A DNA stretch of 64,000 bases, from NCBI GenBank assembly GCA_963748205.1, contig CAVVIB010000021.1:62001-126000 (forward strand), in the 5' to 3' direction. A model generated the notes under the pieces. The model was not told the origin of the DNA and did not search any database. It saw nothing but the letters and a program-made list of their open reading frames with translations. Position numbers and translations under genes: made by a program. Shown piece by piece: positions 32,666-42,653 of this stretch. Numbering within the stretch: the stretch's first letter is position 1; every line of letters begins with the position of its first letter. This DNA is from JAIBJN01 sp963748205. GTDB taxonomy: Bacteria; Actinomycetota; Thermoleophilia; Gaiellales; Gaiellaceae.

Positions 32666-35627
32666 GCGGCAAGCTCATCATCGGCGGCCTGATCCTGGCG
32701 ATCGTCGTCGGCCTCGCCTCGCCGCTCCTCGGGCTCGTGGCCTTCGGCGCGCTGCTCGTCGCGCTGTTCCTGCGACCCGAGCCGCCCAAGGAGCCGAAGA
32801 CGAAGGCCGACCAGGACACCGGACGCGTCGGCGACCTCGAGCGGCGCATGCTCGCGCTGGAGGCCGAGGTCTCACGCCTCCGGTCGCTCGTCGCAGGCGC
32901 AGCCACGTTCGACGCCCCGCTTCGCCCCCAGCCCGCCGCGGCGCCGCCCCGCCCCGCTCCGGCCCCGCCCGCGGCCGCGCCCCGCCAGGCCCCTCCCACG
33001 CCCTCCGCTCCGCCCGCAGACGCCGCCCCGCCGACGCAAGCCGCGGCGCGAGATCGACCTCTCGAGGCTCGCCGGCGCGCTCGGGCTCGCCTGGGCAGGC
33101 GCGATCGTCACGGTGCTCGGGATCGTCTTCTTCTTCGTGCTCGCCGTGAACCGCGGCTGGATCAGCCCCGAGCTGCGCCTCGGTTTCGGCGCCGCGGCCT
33201 CGCTTGCCGTCTTCGCGGGAGGCTTCTGGCTGCGGCGGCGCTTCGGGACGACGTACGCCGCGCTCGCGGCCGTCGGTGCGGGAATCGCCGGCGGCTTCGC
33301 GACGCTCCTCGCAGCCACCGCGCTCTACGGGTTCGTCTCCGAGCCGGCGGCGCTCGCAGCCGCCGCGCTCATCGCCGCCGGCGCGACCGCCGTCGCCATC
33401 GCGTGGCGCTCCGAGCTCGTCGCCGCGCTGGGCCTCGTCGGGGCCACGCTCGTCCCGCTGATGACCGTCGTCGAGGACGGCGAATTCACGTTCGTCGGCA
33501 CCGGCTTCGCGGCCCTGCTTCTTGCAGCCACCGCGGCCGTCTCGCTCCGGCAGGGCTGGCGGAATCTCCTCTTCGCGGGGCTTCTCGCCGCCGTGCCGCA
33601 GAGCATCGGGCTCGTGGTGCAGAGCGAGCCCACGGACTGGCCGGTCGTCTGGCTCACCGCGGTCTTCGTCGGCCTCCTCGTCGGGATCGCGGTCGCCCTC
33701 CAGCTCCGAAAGGCCGACCGCAAGATCGAGTCGTTCGCCGCCACGCTCCTGCTCGTCTCGGCGGCGCTGGCCGCGGCCTCCACCGCGCACCTCTTCGACG
33801 GCAAGGTCGAGGGCGTGAGCCGCGAGGGCATCGCTCTCGGGGTCATCGCCGTCGCCTACCTCGCGCTCGGCGGCGTGTTCTTCCGCCGCGTGCGCGACTT
33901 CTCGAGCCTCCTCTGGGCCGTCGGGCTCACGGTCGGCGCGGTCTCCGCGGGCGAGCTCCTCAGCGGAGCGTGGCTCGCGATCGCCTGGGCCGGCGAGGCC
34001 GCGATCCTCGCCTGGCTCGCCGACACGACGCGTGAGCGCCGCTTCCAGCTCGCCTCGGCCGGCTACCTCGCCCTCGCGCTGGCGTACACCCTCGGCCACG
34101 ACGCGGAGCCGCGCGCGCTGTTCGAGACCGCGACGCACCCTGCCGCGGGCGTCGGCAGCATCCTGGCCGTCGCGGCCGGCGCCGCCATCGTCGGCTGGCT
34201 GCTCCGGCGCCCGGTCGAGCGCGCAGCGGACGAAGGGCCGATCGCCGGCTTCGTGAGCGACGTGGTCGAGGGCATCCAGGCCGCGCGCGTCGCGTTCTTC
34301 TGGCTCGCCGGGGCCCTCGTCGCCTACGCCGCCTCCTTCGGCCTCCTCGAGTTCTGGGTGCAGGTCTCCGACGACCCGCAGACGGGCTTCGAGCGCGGCC
34401 AGGTCACGCTGAGCGCCTTCTGGGCGGTGCTCGCGCTCGCGCTCGTCGAGACGGGCGGGCGCCTGCGCCGGCTCGACCTGTCCATCGGGGGCATGGCGCT
34501 CGCGGGTGTCGCGATCCTGAAGACCGCGACGTTCGACTCCGAGGAGCTCGTCGTCAACCACTGGGCCGTCGCCTTCCTGATCGTCGGCGCTGCCACGCTC
34601 CTCGCAGGCTTCGAGTACCAGCGCCTGGACGTCGGCCGCTGGAAGTTCCTCCGCCCCGAGACGGCGGTCACGGCTCTCGCCGTGGCGGTCATGGGCTTCG
34701 TGGCCGTGCTCCAGCTCGGCTCCGGCACCTGGCACGGGATCGACGTGGAAGGCGGGAGCCTCGTCCTCATGTCGCTCGTCTACGCGGCGCTTGCCGCCTC
34801 GGTCTTCCGCGTGGAGCGACTCCGCGATCTCTCGACGCTCCACTGGGCGATCGCGCTCACGATCGTGGGCACCGCCCTCTTCCTCCTCCTGGAGGGCGTC
34901 TGGCTCGTCCTCGCGCTCTCCCTGGCCTCGGCGGTGCTCTCGCTCCTGGCCGTGGTCGCGCGCGAGATCCGCTTCCAGTTCGCCTCTGCGCTCTTCCTCC
35001 TCGTCGGCGCCGGCTACACGCTCGTCCTCGAGGCGCCCCCGCGCGACTTCGTCGTCGCCGCGGAGCATCCCGGGAACGGCATCCCGAGCCTCCTGCTCGT
35101 CGTGCTGGCCGCCGTCGCGTTCGGGCTCTGCGCGCGCCACGAAGTGCCGGCCGAGCGCCCGCACTTCTCGTGGAGCGAGCCCATCACCCTCGCCGGCTTC
35201 CTCGGCGAGCTGCGCTCGTGGCAGGCCGCCTACCGCGCGATCGCGTTCGCGGCCGCCGGGATCCTCGGTCTCTACGCGCTCTCCCTCGGTGTGCTCGAGC
35301 TGGCGGAGCTCGTCTCGCAGGCCTCGGTCAAGACGGACTTCCAGCGCGGCCACACGGCGGTCAGCGCGGTCTGGGGCGCGATCGGCCTCGGGCTCCTGAC
35401 GCTCGGCCTCGTGGTTCGGTCACGGGCCATCCGGCTCGCCGGGTTCGCGCTCTTCGGGATCAGCCTCGCCAAGCTCTTCCTCTACGACCTCGCGTACCTG
35501 AGCTCGCTCGCACGGTCGCTTTCCTTCCTCGCGGTCGGCGCGCTGCTCCTCCTCGGCGGCTTCTTCTACCAGCGCCTGAGCGACCAGCTCGCCTCGCTCC
35601 GGCCCGCCCGGCGCGCGTGCCCGCTAG
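32662..35627 (+). CDS. DUF2339 polytopic membrane protein (two frameshifts)
   Basis: About 987 aa after repair. One N-terminal helix, a coiled-coil-like segment (DLERRMLALEAEVSRLRSLV), a long Pro/Ala linker, then RREIDLSRLAGALGLAWAGA and some 25 or more hydrophobic helices arranged in repeats, the DUF2339 pattern; function unknown. One break near 33031 (CC for C) lies in the linker. Near 35612 one extra base leads to TAG 35625-35627; without that correction the frame would run 150 bp into the next gene. Coupled to the XRE regulator, which may control it. Confidence 0.8.
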
Positions 35628-35673
35628 CCCGCGCGGCTGCTCGCCCGACCAGGGCCGCCGCTATCTTCAACTC

Positions 35674-36696
35674 GTGGACGACGTTCGCTCCTTCCTCGAC
35701 GCCTCCGAGGCGTTCTTCAAGGCCTTCGCGGCCGTGGCCTGGGGCGCGCTCGCGCTGGCCATCGTCTTCCAGGTGATCCGGCTCACGCTGCGCGTCCGCG
35801 CGTGGCAGAACATCCTCCACGCGGCGTATCCCGGGACGAGGATCCCCTTCCGCACCGTCTTCGGCGCCTACCTGGCGGGCGTGGGCGTCAACGCCGTCGT
35901 CCCGGCGCGCGGCGGCGACGTCGTCAAGCTCTACCTCGTCAAGCACCGCGTCGAGGGCTCCACGTATCCGACGCTCGCGTCGAGCCTCGTCGTCGAGACG
36001 CTCTTCGACTTCGTCGTCGCGTCCCTGCTCTTCCTCATCGCGATCCAGATGGGCATCCTGCCCGGGATCCCGGACCTCCCCAACCTCCGCGCGTTCGACT
36101 GGAGCTTCGTCGTCGAGCACCCGCGGCTCGCGTTCTTCTTCGGGAGCATCCTGCTCGGCGGGCTGATCATCCTCCTCGCCTGGTCCGCCCGGCACGTGAG
36201 GAACTTCAAGGAGAAGCTCGCGCTCGGCTTCGCGATCCTCCGCGACCGGCGGATGTACTTCCGGGAGGTCGTCTCCTGGCAGGCGGCGAGCTGGGTCGCG
36301 CGCATCGCCTCGACCTTCTTCTTCCTGCGGGCGTTCCACGTCGACGCGACGGCGAAGACGACGCTGGCGGTGCTCGTGGTCCAGGGCATGTCGACGATGC
36401 TCCCGTTCACGCCGGGCGGCGCCGGCACGCAGCAGGCGATCCTCGTGTTCGCGCTCTCCGGCGCGGCCTCGTCGTCGACGATCCTCGCCTTCAGCTTCGG
36501 TCAGCAGCTGGTGACCACGATCGTGGGCGTCGCGCTGGGATTCGGCGCGATCCTCCTGATGATGGGGACGCTCCGCTGGCGCGGGCACGTGCGCGAGGCC
36601 GAGGCCGAGGTCAGAGGCTCGGCGGTCCAGCCTCCGGAGGACGAGGCGACCCGCCCGCAAGCCGGTGCACGGTCCCGATCAGCTCCTCCAGCGTGA
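35674..36696 (+). CDS. UPF0104/LPG-synthase-type integral membrane protein
   Basis: 340 aa, about eight helices. AYLAGVGVNAVVPARGGDVV after helix 2 and STMLPFTPGGAGTQQAILVF near the end are the two family motifs (compare the paralogue at 25.8 kb). Likely flippase-like or lipid-linked substrate handling; not an LPG synthase, since the C-terminal aminoacyltransferase domain is absent. TATCTT (35662-35667) ends 6 nt before GTG 35674, indicating its own leaderless promoter. The C-terminal 28 codons overlap the convergent response-regulator gene. Confidence 0.85.
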   Translation: MDDVRSFLDASEAFFKAFAAVAWGALALAIVFQVIRLTLRVRAWQNILHAAYPGTRIPFRTVFGAYLAGVGVNAVVPARGGDVVKLYLVKHRVEGSTYPTLASSLVVETLFDFVVASLLFLIAIQMGILPGIPDLPNLRAFDWSFVVEHPRLAFFFGSILLGGLIILLAWSARHVRNFKEKLALGFAILRDRRMYFREVVSWQAASWVARIASTFFFLRAFHVDATAKTTLAVLVVQGMSTMLPFTPGGAGTQQAILVFALSGAASSSTILAFSFGQQLVTTIVGVALGFGAILLMMGTLRWRGHVREAEAEVRGSAVQPPEDEATRPQAGARSRSAPPA

Positions 36697-37012
36697 AAGG
36701 CTTGCGGATGGCCGCGTCCGAGACGGCCGCCGACCGCTCGCTGAAGTCGACGCTGCCCGACAGGAAGGCGATGGGGATCTCCGGGTGGTCCCGTCGCAGG
36801 GCGCGCGCGACCTCGATCCCGTCTTCGCGGCCGAGGTGGATGTCGAGCACAACGAGCGCCACCTCGTCCTCTGCGGCGATCCGTGAGATCTCCTCGAGGC
36901 CCGTGGCCTCGAGCACGCGGTAGCCCTCCAGCTCGAGGTTCACCCGGCAGAGGAGTCGTATCGACTCGTCGTCGTCTGCGACGATGACCAGCCGCTGGGC
37001 CCGGCCGTCCAT
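36611..37012 (-). CDS. single-domain response regulator
   Basis: 133 aa, receiver domain only. LVIVADDDESIRLLCRVNLE carries the acidic pocket (Asp13-Asp15), VALVVLDIHLGREDG the phospho-acceptor Asp57, and AAIRKPFTLEEL the conserved Lys104. No output domain, so it acts by protein contact, like CheY/DivK. No histidine kinase is adjacent. TACACT (37021-37026) ends 8 nt before the ATG; the divergent gene 34 bp away uses the mirrored arrangement. Confidence 0.93.
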   Translation of the reverse strand: MDGRAQRLVIVADDDESIRLLCRVNLELEGYRVLEATGLEEISRIAAEDEVALVVLDIHLGREDGIEVARALRRDHPEIPIAFLSGSVDFSERSAAVSDAAIRKPFTLEELIGTVHRLAGGSPRPPEAGPPSL

Positions 37013-37046
37013 CGGCGACGAGTGTATCTGCGTATTATTGGCCCGG
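37013..37046. promoter_or_regulatory. divergent pair of leaderless-type promoters
   Basis: In 34 bp, TACACT (minus, 37026-37021) lies 8 nt before the response-regulator ATG and TATTAT (plus, 37033-37038) lies 8 nt before ATG 37047. Both fit a -10 with transcription starting at or within a base of the start codon. There is no room for a leader on either side. Confidence 0.7.
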
Positions 37047-37646
37047 ATGGAGCGGACGGTTCGTAGGGGTGAGCCGAGGGGCTATGCAACAGCCGTCTCA
37101 CACCTCTGGGAGCACGTCGGCGTCGCACTCGTCCGTCTGGAACGCGTCGCCGAAGCGCCGGCCGATGCCGTCACCGACGACTTCATCGATGAGCTCCCGC
37201 AGCTCCAGTACAGCCTTCACGCGGCGGCCGAGCTCGCGGTCGGGATCGACCCGCCGCGCGGCGCCGAGGCGCTGCACGCCGAGCTCGTCGCGGCGCTGGC
37301 CGAGGCGCGCGACGTGACCGCGGAGGTCGCCACCGCGCTGGAGATGGGAGACGTCGACTTCGTCGACCCGCTGCTCCCCGAGTGGCGCGGCGCGCTCTTC
37401 CGCGTGCGTCTCGCCCGCCTGCGCGCGCTGGAGCGCACGGCGGTGCCGATCCGCTCGGACGGCGACGCCGAGCCCACGCCTTCGCGCCGCCCACGCGAGC
37501 TTCCTTCGCTCTCGGCGATCATCGCCACCGGGCTCGTGATCGGCGGCGCCTTCCTCTTCACGGCGGGCGCGGTGCTCGCCGCCTGGCCCGTCTGGGCCGC
37601 AGGCCTGGCGCTCTTCGCCGGCGGATTCGTCCTCTACCGGCCCTAG
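37047..37646 (+). CDS. hypothetical protein with two C-terminal membrane helices
   Basis: 199 aa. The N-terminal two-thirds is soluble and helical (HLWEHVGVALVRLERVAEAP, LPQLQYSLHAAAELAVGIDP), the C-terminus has two close hydrophobic helices (IIATGLVIGGAFLFTAGAVL and WPVWAAGLALFAGGFVLY). The start at 37047 was chosen from the TATTAT 8 nt upstream; there is no Shine-Dalgarno. Divergent from the response regulator, which could be functionally linked. Family not recognised. The stop overlaps the convergent gltX stop (CTAG). Confidence 0.65.
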   Translation: MERTVRRGEPRGYATAVSHLWEHVGVALVRLERVAEAPADAVTDDFIDELPQLQYSLHAAAELAVGIDPPRGAEALHAELVAALAEARDVTAEVATALEMGDVDFVDPLLPEWRGALFRVRLARLRALERTAVPIRSDGDAEPTPSRRPRELPSLSAIIATGLVIGGAFLFTAGAVLAAWPVWAAGLALFAGGFVLYRP

Positions 37647-38896
37647 GCCGCGGCGTCGAGCCGCGCCAGCGACTCGTCGCGCCCGAGCAGCTCGAGGCTC
37701 TCGAAGAGCCCGGGCGAGATGCGTGAGCCCGTGACGGCCGCCCGGATGGGCCCGAACGCCTCGCGCGGCTTCGTCCCCAGCCGCTCGGCGAGCCCGCGCA
37801 GCGCGGCCTCGATCTCCGCGGCGGCGAACGGCTCGACGGCCGCGAGGGTCTCGCGGGCCTCCCTGAGCACCGGCCCCGAGCCGTCGAGCAGCTCCGGCGG
37901 GGCCTCGCGGCGCTCGAAGAGGAAGCCGGCGAAGCCCGGGTACTCCTCGAGCCGCGCGATCTTCTCCTGCACGAGCGGTGCCGAGGCGCGGATCGTCTCC
38001 TCGTCTCCCTCGAAGCCGCTCTCCCGCAGGTAGGCGGCCAGCTCAGAGGCGTACTCCTCGGGCGCCATCTCCCGCAGGTAGACGCCGTTCATCCAGTCGA
38101 GCTTGTCGTAGTCGAACGTCGCCGGGCTCGAGCCCACACGCTCGAGGCCGAAGCGCTCGACGAGCTCGTCGCGCGACATGATCGTCGTCTTGTCGTCGTA
38201 GCTCCAGCCGAGGAGCGCGAGGTAGTTCATGAGCGCCGGCGCGACGTAGCCCCGCTCGCGAAACTCCTCGACCGAAACGGCGCCGTGGCGCTTCGACAGC
38301 TTCTTGCCGTCCGTCCCCATGACGTTCGGGACGTGCGCGTAGACGGGGAGCGGCCGGCCGAGCGCCTCGAGGATGCGGATCTGCTTGGGGGTGTTGGGGA
38401 CGTGATCCTCGCCGCGGATCACGTGCGTGATCGCCGAGTCCGCGTCGTCGACGGCCGCCGCCAGGTTGTAGGTCGGCCGGCCGTCGGAGCGCAGGAGGAC
38501 GAGATCCTCGAGCTTCTCGTTCGGATACTCGATCCGCCCCTTGATCGCGTCGTCCCAGGCCGTCGTGCCCTCGTCGGGCATGCGGAAGCGGATCGCGCCG
38601 TCGTCCTCGTAGGCGTGGCCCGACTCGACGAGGAGCCGCGCAGCCGCCTGGTGCCGCTCCAGCCCGTCGAGCTGGAAGGCGACCTCCCCGTCCCAGTCGA
38701 GGCCGAGCCACCGGAGGGAGCGCTGGATCTGCTCGACCGACTCCTCGACCTCGCGGCTCGTGTCCGTGTTCTCGATCCGCAGCAGGAGCTCGCCGCCTTC
38801 GTGGCGGGCGAAGAGCCAGTTGAAGAGCGCGGTGCGGACGCCTCCGATGTGGAGGAAACCGGTCGGGCTCGGCGCGAAACGAACGCGGGCGCTCAT
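37643..38896 (-). CDS. gltX: glutamyl-tRNA synthetase
   Basis: Charges tRNA-Glu with glutamate. MSARVRFAPSPTGFLHIGG contains the class I HIGH variant HIGG (16-19); VMGTDGKKLSKRHGAVSVEE holds the KMSKS variant KLSKR. RIENTDTSREVEESVEQIQR, RGEDHVPNTPKQIRILEALG and WMNGVYLREM are further family blocks. At 417 aa it is shorter than the usual 460-490, mainly in the C-terminal anticodon-binding part. TATCGT (38904-38909) ends 7 nt before the ATG, a leaderless-type promoter. A tRNA-Glu gene lies at 16.0 kb. Confidence 0.95.
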   Translation of the reverse strand: MSARVRFAPSPTGFLHIGGVRTALFNWLFARHEGGELLLRIENTDTSREVEESVEQIQRSLRWLGLDWDGEVAFQLDGLERHQAAARLLVESGHAYEDDGAIRFRMPDEGTTAWDDAIKGRIEYPNEKLEDLVLLRSDGRPTYNLAAAVDDADSAITHVIRGEDHVPNTPKQIRILEALGRPLPVYAHVPNVMGTDGKKLSKRHGAVSVEEFRERGYVAPALMNYLALLGWSYDDKTTIMSRDELVERFGLERVGSSPATFDYDKLDWMNGVYLREMAPEEYASELAAYLRESGFEGDEETIRASAPLVQEKIARLEEYPGFAGFLFERREAPPELLDGSGPVLREARETLAAVEPFAAAEIEAALRGLAERLGTKPREAFGPIRAAVTGSRISPGLFESLELLGRDESLARLDAAA

Positions 38897-38910
38897 CCGT
38901 TCTACGATAG

Positions 38911-39448
38911 ATGAGGCACGTGTGGAGAACGTCCGGAGGTCGGGGTGCGGCCCTGATCGCGGCGCTCGCGGTCGTCCTGAGCGCCTGCGGCGGATCCGAC
39001 GACGATGCGGCCACGACGGCGACCGTGACCGGGGACGCCGGCGCCCGCTCAGGCCGAGTACGTGGCCGAGGCCGATGCGTTCTGCACCCGCACCGCGTCC
39101 AACCCCGAGCTGAGCGAGAGCCTCACGGAGCTGCGAAAGATCCCGGAGACGAGCCCGGCGTTCCCCGAGCGGGCGGCGGCTCATTTCCGCCTCGTGCGCG
39201 ATCTTGCGCTCGACGCGCGAGAAGAGCTTGCGGCGATCGAGCCACCGGATGCCCTCCGTCCTCGTGTCGAGGACTTCCTCGAAGTGAACGACGAGGCGAT
39301 CGAGGAGCTGCGCGCCGTCATCGCGGCGCTGGAGCGCGGGGAGACCGCCGACGACTCCGCGAATGCGTACGCCAGGAAACTCGCAGAGGCCGACCGGCTC
39401 GCGGAGGCAATCGGGTTCGAGGTCTGCGGCAGGACCGGCCTCGGGTAG
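38911..39448 (+). CDS. lipoprotein of unknown function (one frameshift)
   Basis: Starts MRHVWRTSGGRGAALIAALA and has lipobox LSAC, so it is probably anchored outside the membrane. After a Thr/Asp linker the frame breaks at 39044-39046 (CCC for CC). The continuation AEYVAEADAFCTRTASNPEL, AAAHFRLVRDLALDAREELA and EVNDEAIEELRAVIAALERG is a helical domain with two Cys (in AFC and EVCGR). Repaired length about 178 aa. Such small helical lipoproteins are common in actinobacteria; no family recognised. Divergent from gltX by 14 bp. Confidence 0.7.
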
Positions 39449-39465
39449 CTCGTTACGATGGCCCG

Positions 39466-40396
39466 GTGCTGGCCGGCGCCCATGTCTCCACCAGCGGAGG
39501 GATCCACACGGCGATCGACCGGGCGGTCGAGCGCGGCTGCGAGTCCATTCAGATCTTCACGCAGAGCCCGCGTGCCTGGCGCCCCACGAACCACCCCGTG
39601 GAGAACATCATGCGCTTCCGCGAGCGGCGCGAGGAGGAGCAGATCGGGCCGGTCGTCTGCCACGCGCTCTACCTCATCAACCTCGGGACGCCCGACAAGA
39701 CGCTGTGGAAGAAGTCGCGCGACACGCTGCTCTACACCGTCGCCGTCGCGTGCGCGATCGAAGCCGACGGCGTCGTCTTCCACGTCGGCTCCCACCTCGG
39801 CTCGGGCTTCGAGGCAGGGCTCGAGCGAGCCGCCCCGGCGCTCGAGGCCACGCTCGCCGAATGTGACGGGCCGACCTGGCTCCTCCTGGAGAACTCGGCA
39901 GGCACCGGGAACACGATGGGGCGCTCCATCGACGAGCTCGCGGCGCATCTACGACCGGCTGGACGGGCACCCGAAGCTCGGCCTCTGCCTCGACTCGTGC
40001 CATCTCTGGGTGTCGGGCACGGACGTGACAGACCCGAAGGTCGTCGACGAGACGCTCGGGGAGGTCGATCGGCGCATCGGCCTCGACCGGCTGCGCTGCC
40101 TCCACGTGAACGACGCCGACTCGCCGCTCGGCTCGAACCGCGACCGTCACGAGAACATCTGCCACGGCGCGATGGGCGAAGGCCTCGGCGCCTTCCTCGC
40201 GCACCCGCGCGTGCAGGGGCTACCTGCGATCCTCGAGACCCCCGGGCCGGGCGGTCACGGTGGCCCGACTGCCGAAGAGGTACAGCAGCTGAAGGACCTG
40301 CACGCCCGCTGGGCGGGCTCTACGCGGCCTGGTCGCTCTGCTCGACGACCCGGAAGGACGGCTTCCCGCGGGGGAGCTCGAAAAACTCGGGGTTGA
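39466..40396 (+). CDS. nfo: endonuclease IV / deoxyribonuclease IV (one frameshift)
   Basis: AP endonuclease of base-excision repair, a TIM barrel with three Zn2+. LAGAHVSTSGGIHTAIDRAV, ESIQIFTQSPRAW, VVFHVGSHLGSG, LLLENSAGTGNTMG, LGLCLDSCHLWVSG, LHVNDADSPLGSNRDRHENI and ILETPGPGGHGG supply the metal ligands in order. The frame breaks at 39942-39943 (GG for G) between ENSAG and CLDSCH; repaired length about 309 aa. TACGAT (39454-39459) ends 6 nt before GTG 39466. The tail after LHARW may be artificial, as it overlaps the convergent gene by 77 bp. Confidence 0.92.
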
Positions 40397-40787
40397 CGCA
40401 CCCGAGCTCGTCCGCGCGATGCCCGTAGCAGCTCGACACCTCGGCCCGGCACATCGGTAGCGGCTGGCGGACGGCGCGAACGGCGCCGAACCCGCCCTTG
40501 CGGCCGCGGGCCTCGTCGAGGAGGTCGAGGTCGATCTCCACGGCGTAGACCTTCTGCATGCAGCCCACGTAGGTCCGCCCCCACTCCTCGTACGCGTAGA
40601 GGAACGGGCACGCGCGCTCGACACAGGCCGACGGGTAGACCACCTTGTCGCAGTGCACCCGGCAGCGTCGACACTCGGTCTCCTCCTGGGGACGGAGTGG
40701 AAGCTCGGTTCCGGTGAACAGTGGTCGCCGCACAGGCTTTGTCCCTGAATTGTCGAGCGGGTCCGCCGCCCCCGCAAGTCTTGACAT
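40320..40787 (-). CDS. Cys-rich protein, possible metal or Fe-S binder
   Basis: 155 aa with nine cysteines: C39-x2-C42-x3-C46-x8-C55-x4-C60, then C76, C113, C120 and C130. ETECRRCRVHCDKVVYPSAC and GRTYVGCMQKVYAVEIDLDL are the most distinctive segments. The spacing is compatible with a zinc ribbon or an iron-sulfur site, but I recognise no family. No signal peptide, so cytoplasmic. GGAGG lies 6 nt before the ATG. Downstream of the HAD phosphatase on the same strand with a 38-nt gap. Confidence 0.7.
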   Translation of the reverse strand: MSRLAGAADPLDNSGTKPVRRPLFTGTELPLRPQEETECRRCRVHCDKVVYPSACVERACPFLYAYEEWGRTYVGCMQKVYAVEIDLDLLDEARGRKGGFGAVRAVRQPLPMCRAEVSSCYGHRADELGCVNPEFFELPRGKPSFRVVEQSDQAA

Positions 40788-40825
40788 GCCCCGCCTCCGG
40801 GTGTAGGCCAGGGCCGCGTCAGGCC

Positions 40826-41552
40826 TCAGATTTCGTTGGTCAGGCGTCGGACGACATTGAGCACGTCCATCGGCGTGAAGGCCTCGTAGTCGGGCTCGAG
40901 GCCGCGCTCGTCGTCGTCCGCCCTGAAACCACAAGGCGAGCACCGTCGTCATCCCCAGCTCCTTCGCGCCGCGCACGTCCTCGTAGCGGCGGTCGCCGAC
41001 GAAGAGCGCGTCCTCGGGCGCGACGCCGAGCCGCTCCAGGACGTTCTCGAAGATCGCGGGGTGCGGCTTGCGCTTGCCGATCTCCGACGAGAAGACGGCA
41101 GCGTCGAGGCGCTCGGCGAGGCCCATGCGCGCCAGGTCGCCGTGGAGGAGCCACCCGGGGTCGAACGCGTTCGAGACGAGGCCCGTAGCGAGGCCGCGGT
41201 CGCGGAGCGAATCGAGGAGCGCGTGGGTCTGCGCGCCCATCTGGCGCGCGGGCTCCCAGGCGGCGTGCTCGGCCGCGAGGAACCGGTCGAGCGCACCGTC
41301 GTCGAGCTCGACACCGAAGCCCTCCAGCAGCTCGCGGATCATCCCCGGGTACTCCACCTCGTCCACGGAGCCCGGCACGAAGAGGAGCGGCAGGTACTGC
41401 TCCCGGAAGCGGGCGGCCGTCTCGTCCGGGCCCGGAAGCCCGTCGCGCTCGAGCGTGGCGAGCCCGGCCTCCCACCCTGCCTCGAGCAGAGTCTCGTCGT
41501 AGGCGAAGTGGAAGAGGGTGTCCCCCCAGTCGAAGAGCACTGCGCGCAGCAC
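40826..41552 (-). CDS. HAD-superfamily hydrolase (one frameshift)
   Basis: MLRAVLFDWGDTLFHFAYDE is HAD motif I (DxD variant DWGDT), TGLVSNAF motif II, KRKPHPAIFENVLERLG motif III Lys, and ALFVGDRRYEDVRGAKELGM motif IV. The alpha-helical cap between residues 20 and 90 fits the phosphoglycolate-phosphatase/REG-2-like group; substrate unknown. The frame breaks at 40921-40923 (CCC for CC on plus) and continues ADDDERGLEPDYEAFTPMDV to a stop at 40826, about 241 aa. GTG start; TAACCT (41560-41565) ends 7 nt upstream, leaderless type. Confidence 0.88.
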
Positions 41553-41571
41553 GCGTCAGAGGTTAGTTAGG

Positions 41572-42635
41572 GTGCGCCCGGCCGTGATCCGGAAGGTTCT
41601 CTTTGCGCTGCTCGCCCTCGGGCCGCTCGTCGTGCTACTCGACAAGGCGACCGAGCTGGGCGACATCGAGCTCTTCGTACTCGCGGCGGCCGCCCTGATC
41701 CCGCTCGCGTGGCTGATCGGCGAGGCAACCGAGCACGCGGCGCACCACACCGGGCCGGGCATCGGCGGGTTCCTCAATGCCACCTTCGGGAACGCGCCCG
41801 AGCTGATCATCGCGCTGATCGCCGTCAACGAGGGCCTGACGGAGGTCGTGCGCGGCTCGCTGACCGGCTCGGTGATCGGAAACCTCCTGCTCGTGCTGGG
41901 GTTCTCGCTCATCTTCGGCGGATCCGGCCGGCTCGACCGCGAGTCGAGCTTCACCGCGTTCGTCCTCGTTGCCATCGCGGTCCTGCTCTTCCTCATCCCG
42001 TCGATCCCGGGCTGGAGGGCGATCCGGACCGGCATTCGCTCGCGGTGCTCTCCGTCCCTGTGTCGATCGCGCTCCTGGTCGTCTACGTCGTCGTGACGTG
42101 GCTCTCGCTGCGCCGGCACAGGAGCCTCCACGTCTCGGACGAGGCGGCCACGATGTCGGCTTGGTCGCTGCGGCTCTCCCTCGTGGTGCTCGCGGCCGCC
42201 ACGGTCGTGACCGCGTTCGTCGCCGAGACGCTCGTCCACACGCTCGAGACCTTCGCGGAGGAGCTGGGCCTGACCGAGTTCTTCGTGGCCGCGGTCATCG
42301 TCGCCATCGTCGGAAACGCGGCCGAGCACGGCGGTGCCGTCGTCGTCGCCCATCGCGGGAACATCAAGCTGGCGGCCGAGATCGCGCTCGCCTCGAGCGC
42401 GCAGGTTGCCGTCTTCCTCATCCCCGCGGTCGCGCTCCTCTCCTGGCTGATCGAGCCCCTCTCGCTCGCCTTCCGCCCGATCGAGCTCATCGCGGTCGGC
42501 GGCGCGGTCGCCTTCACCGCCGCCCTGCTCTGGGGCGGGCACTCCACGCGCTGGCGCGGCTACGCCCTCGTCGGGGCCTACGTCGTGGTCGCGATCGCTT
42601 TCTTCGCCGTCGGCGACCGGCCGGGCGTCGAGTAG
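41572..42635 (+). CDS. Ca2+/H+ antiporter, CaCA family (one frameshift)
   Basis: About 354 aa, ten to eleven helices. HTGPGIGGFLNATFGNAPEL and ALIAVNEGLTEVVRGSLTGS form the first alpha-repeat (GNAPELI, G-S-x-x-GN), and IVAIVGNAAEHGGAVVVAHR the second repeat with its catalytic Glu, as in Cax antiporters. Exports Ca2+ against H+. The break at about 42013-42015 is a missing base (GG for GGG), unlike most others here. The start may be GTG 41572 or GTG 41584; TAGGGT (41568-41573) lies 10 nt before the latter. Divergent from the HAD gene. Confidence 0.9.
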
Positions 42636-42653
42636 CGCGCTATCGTCCGTCGG

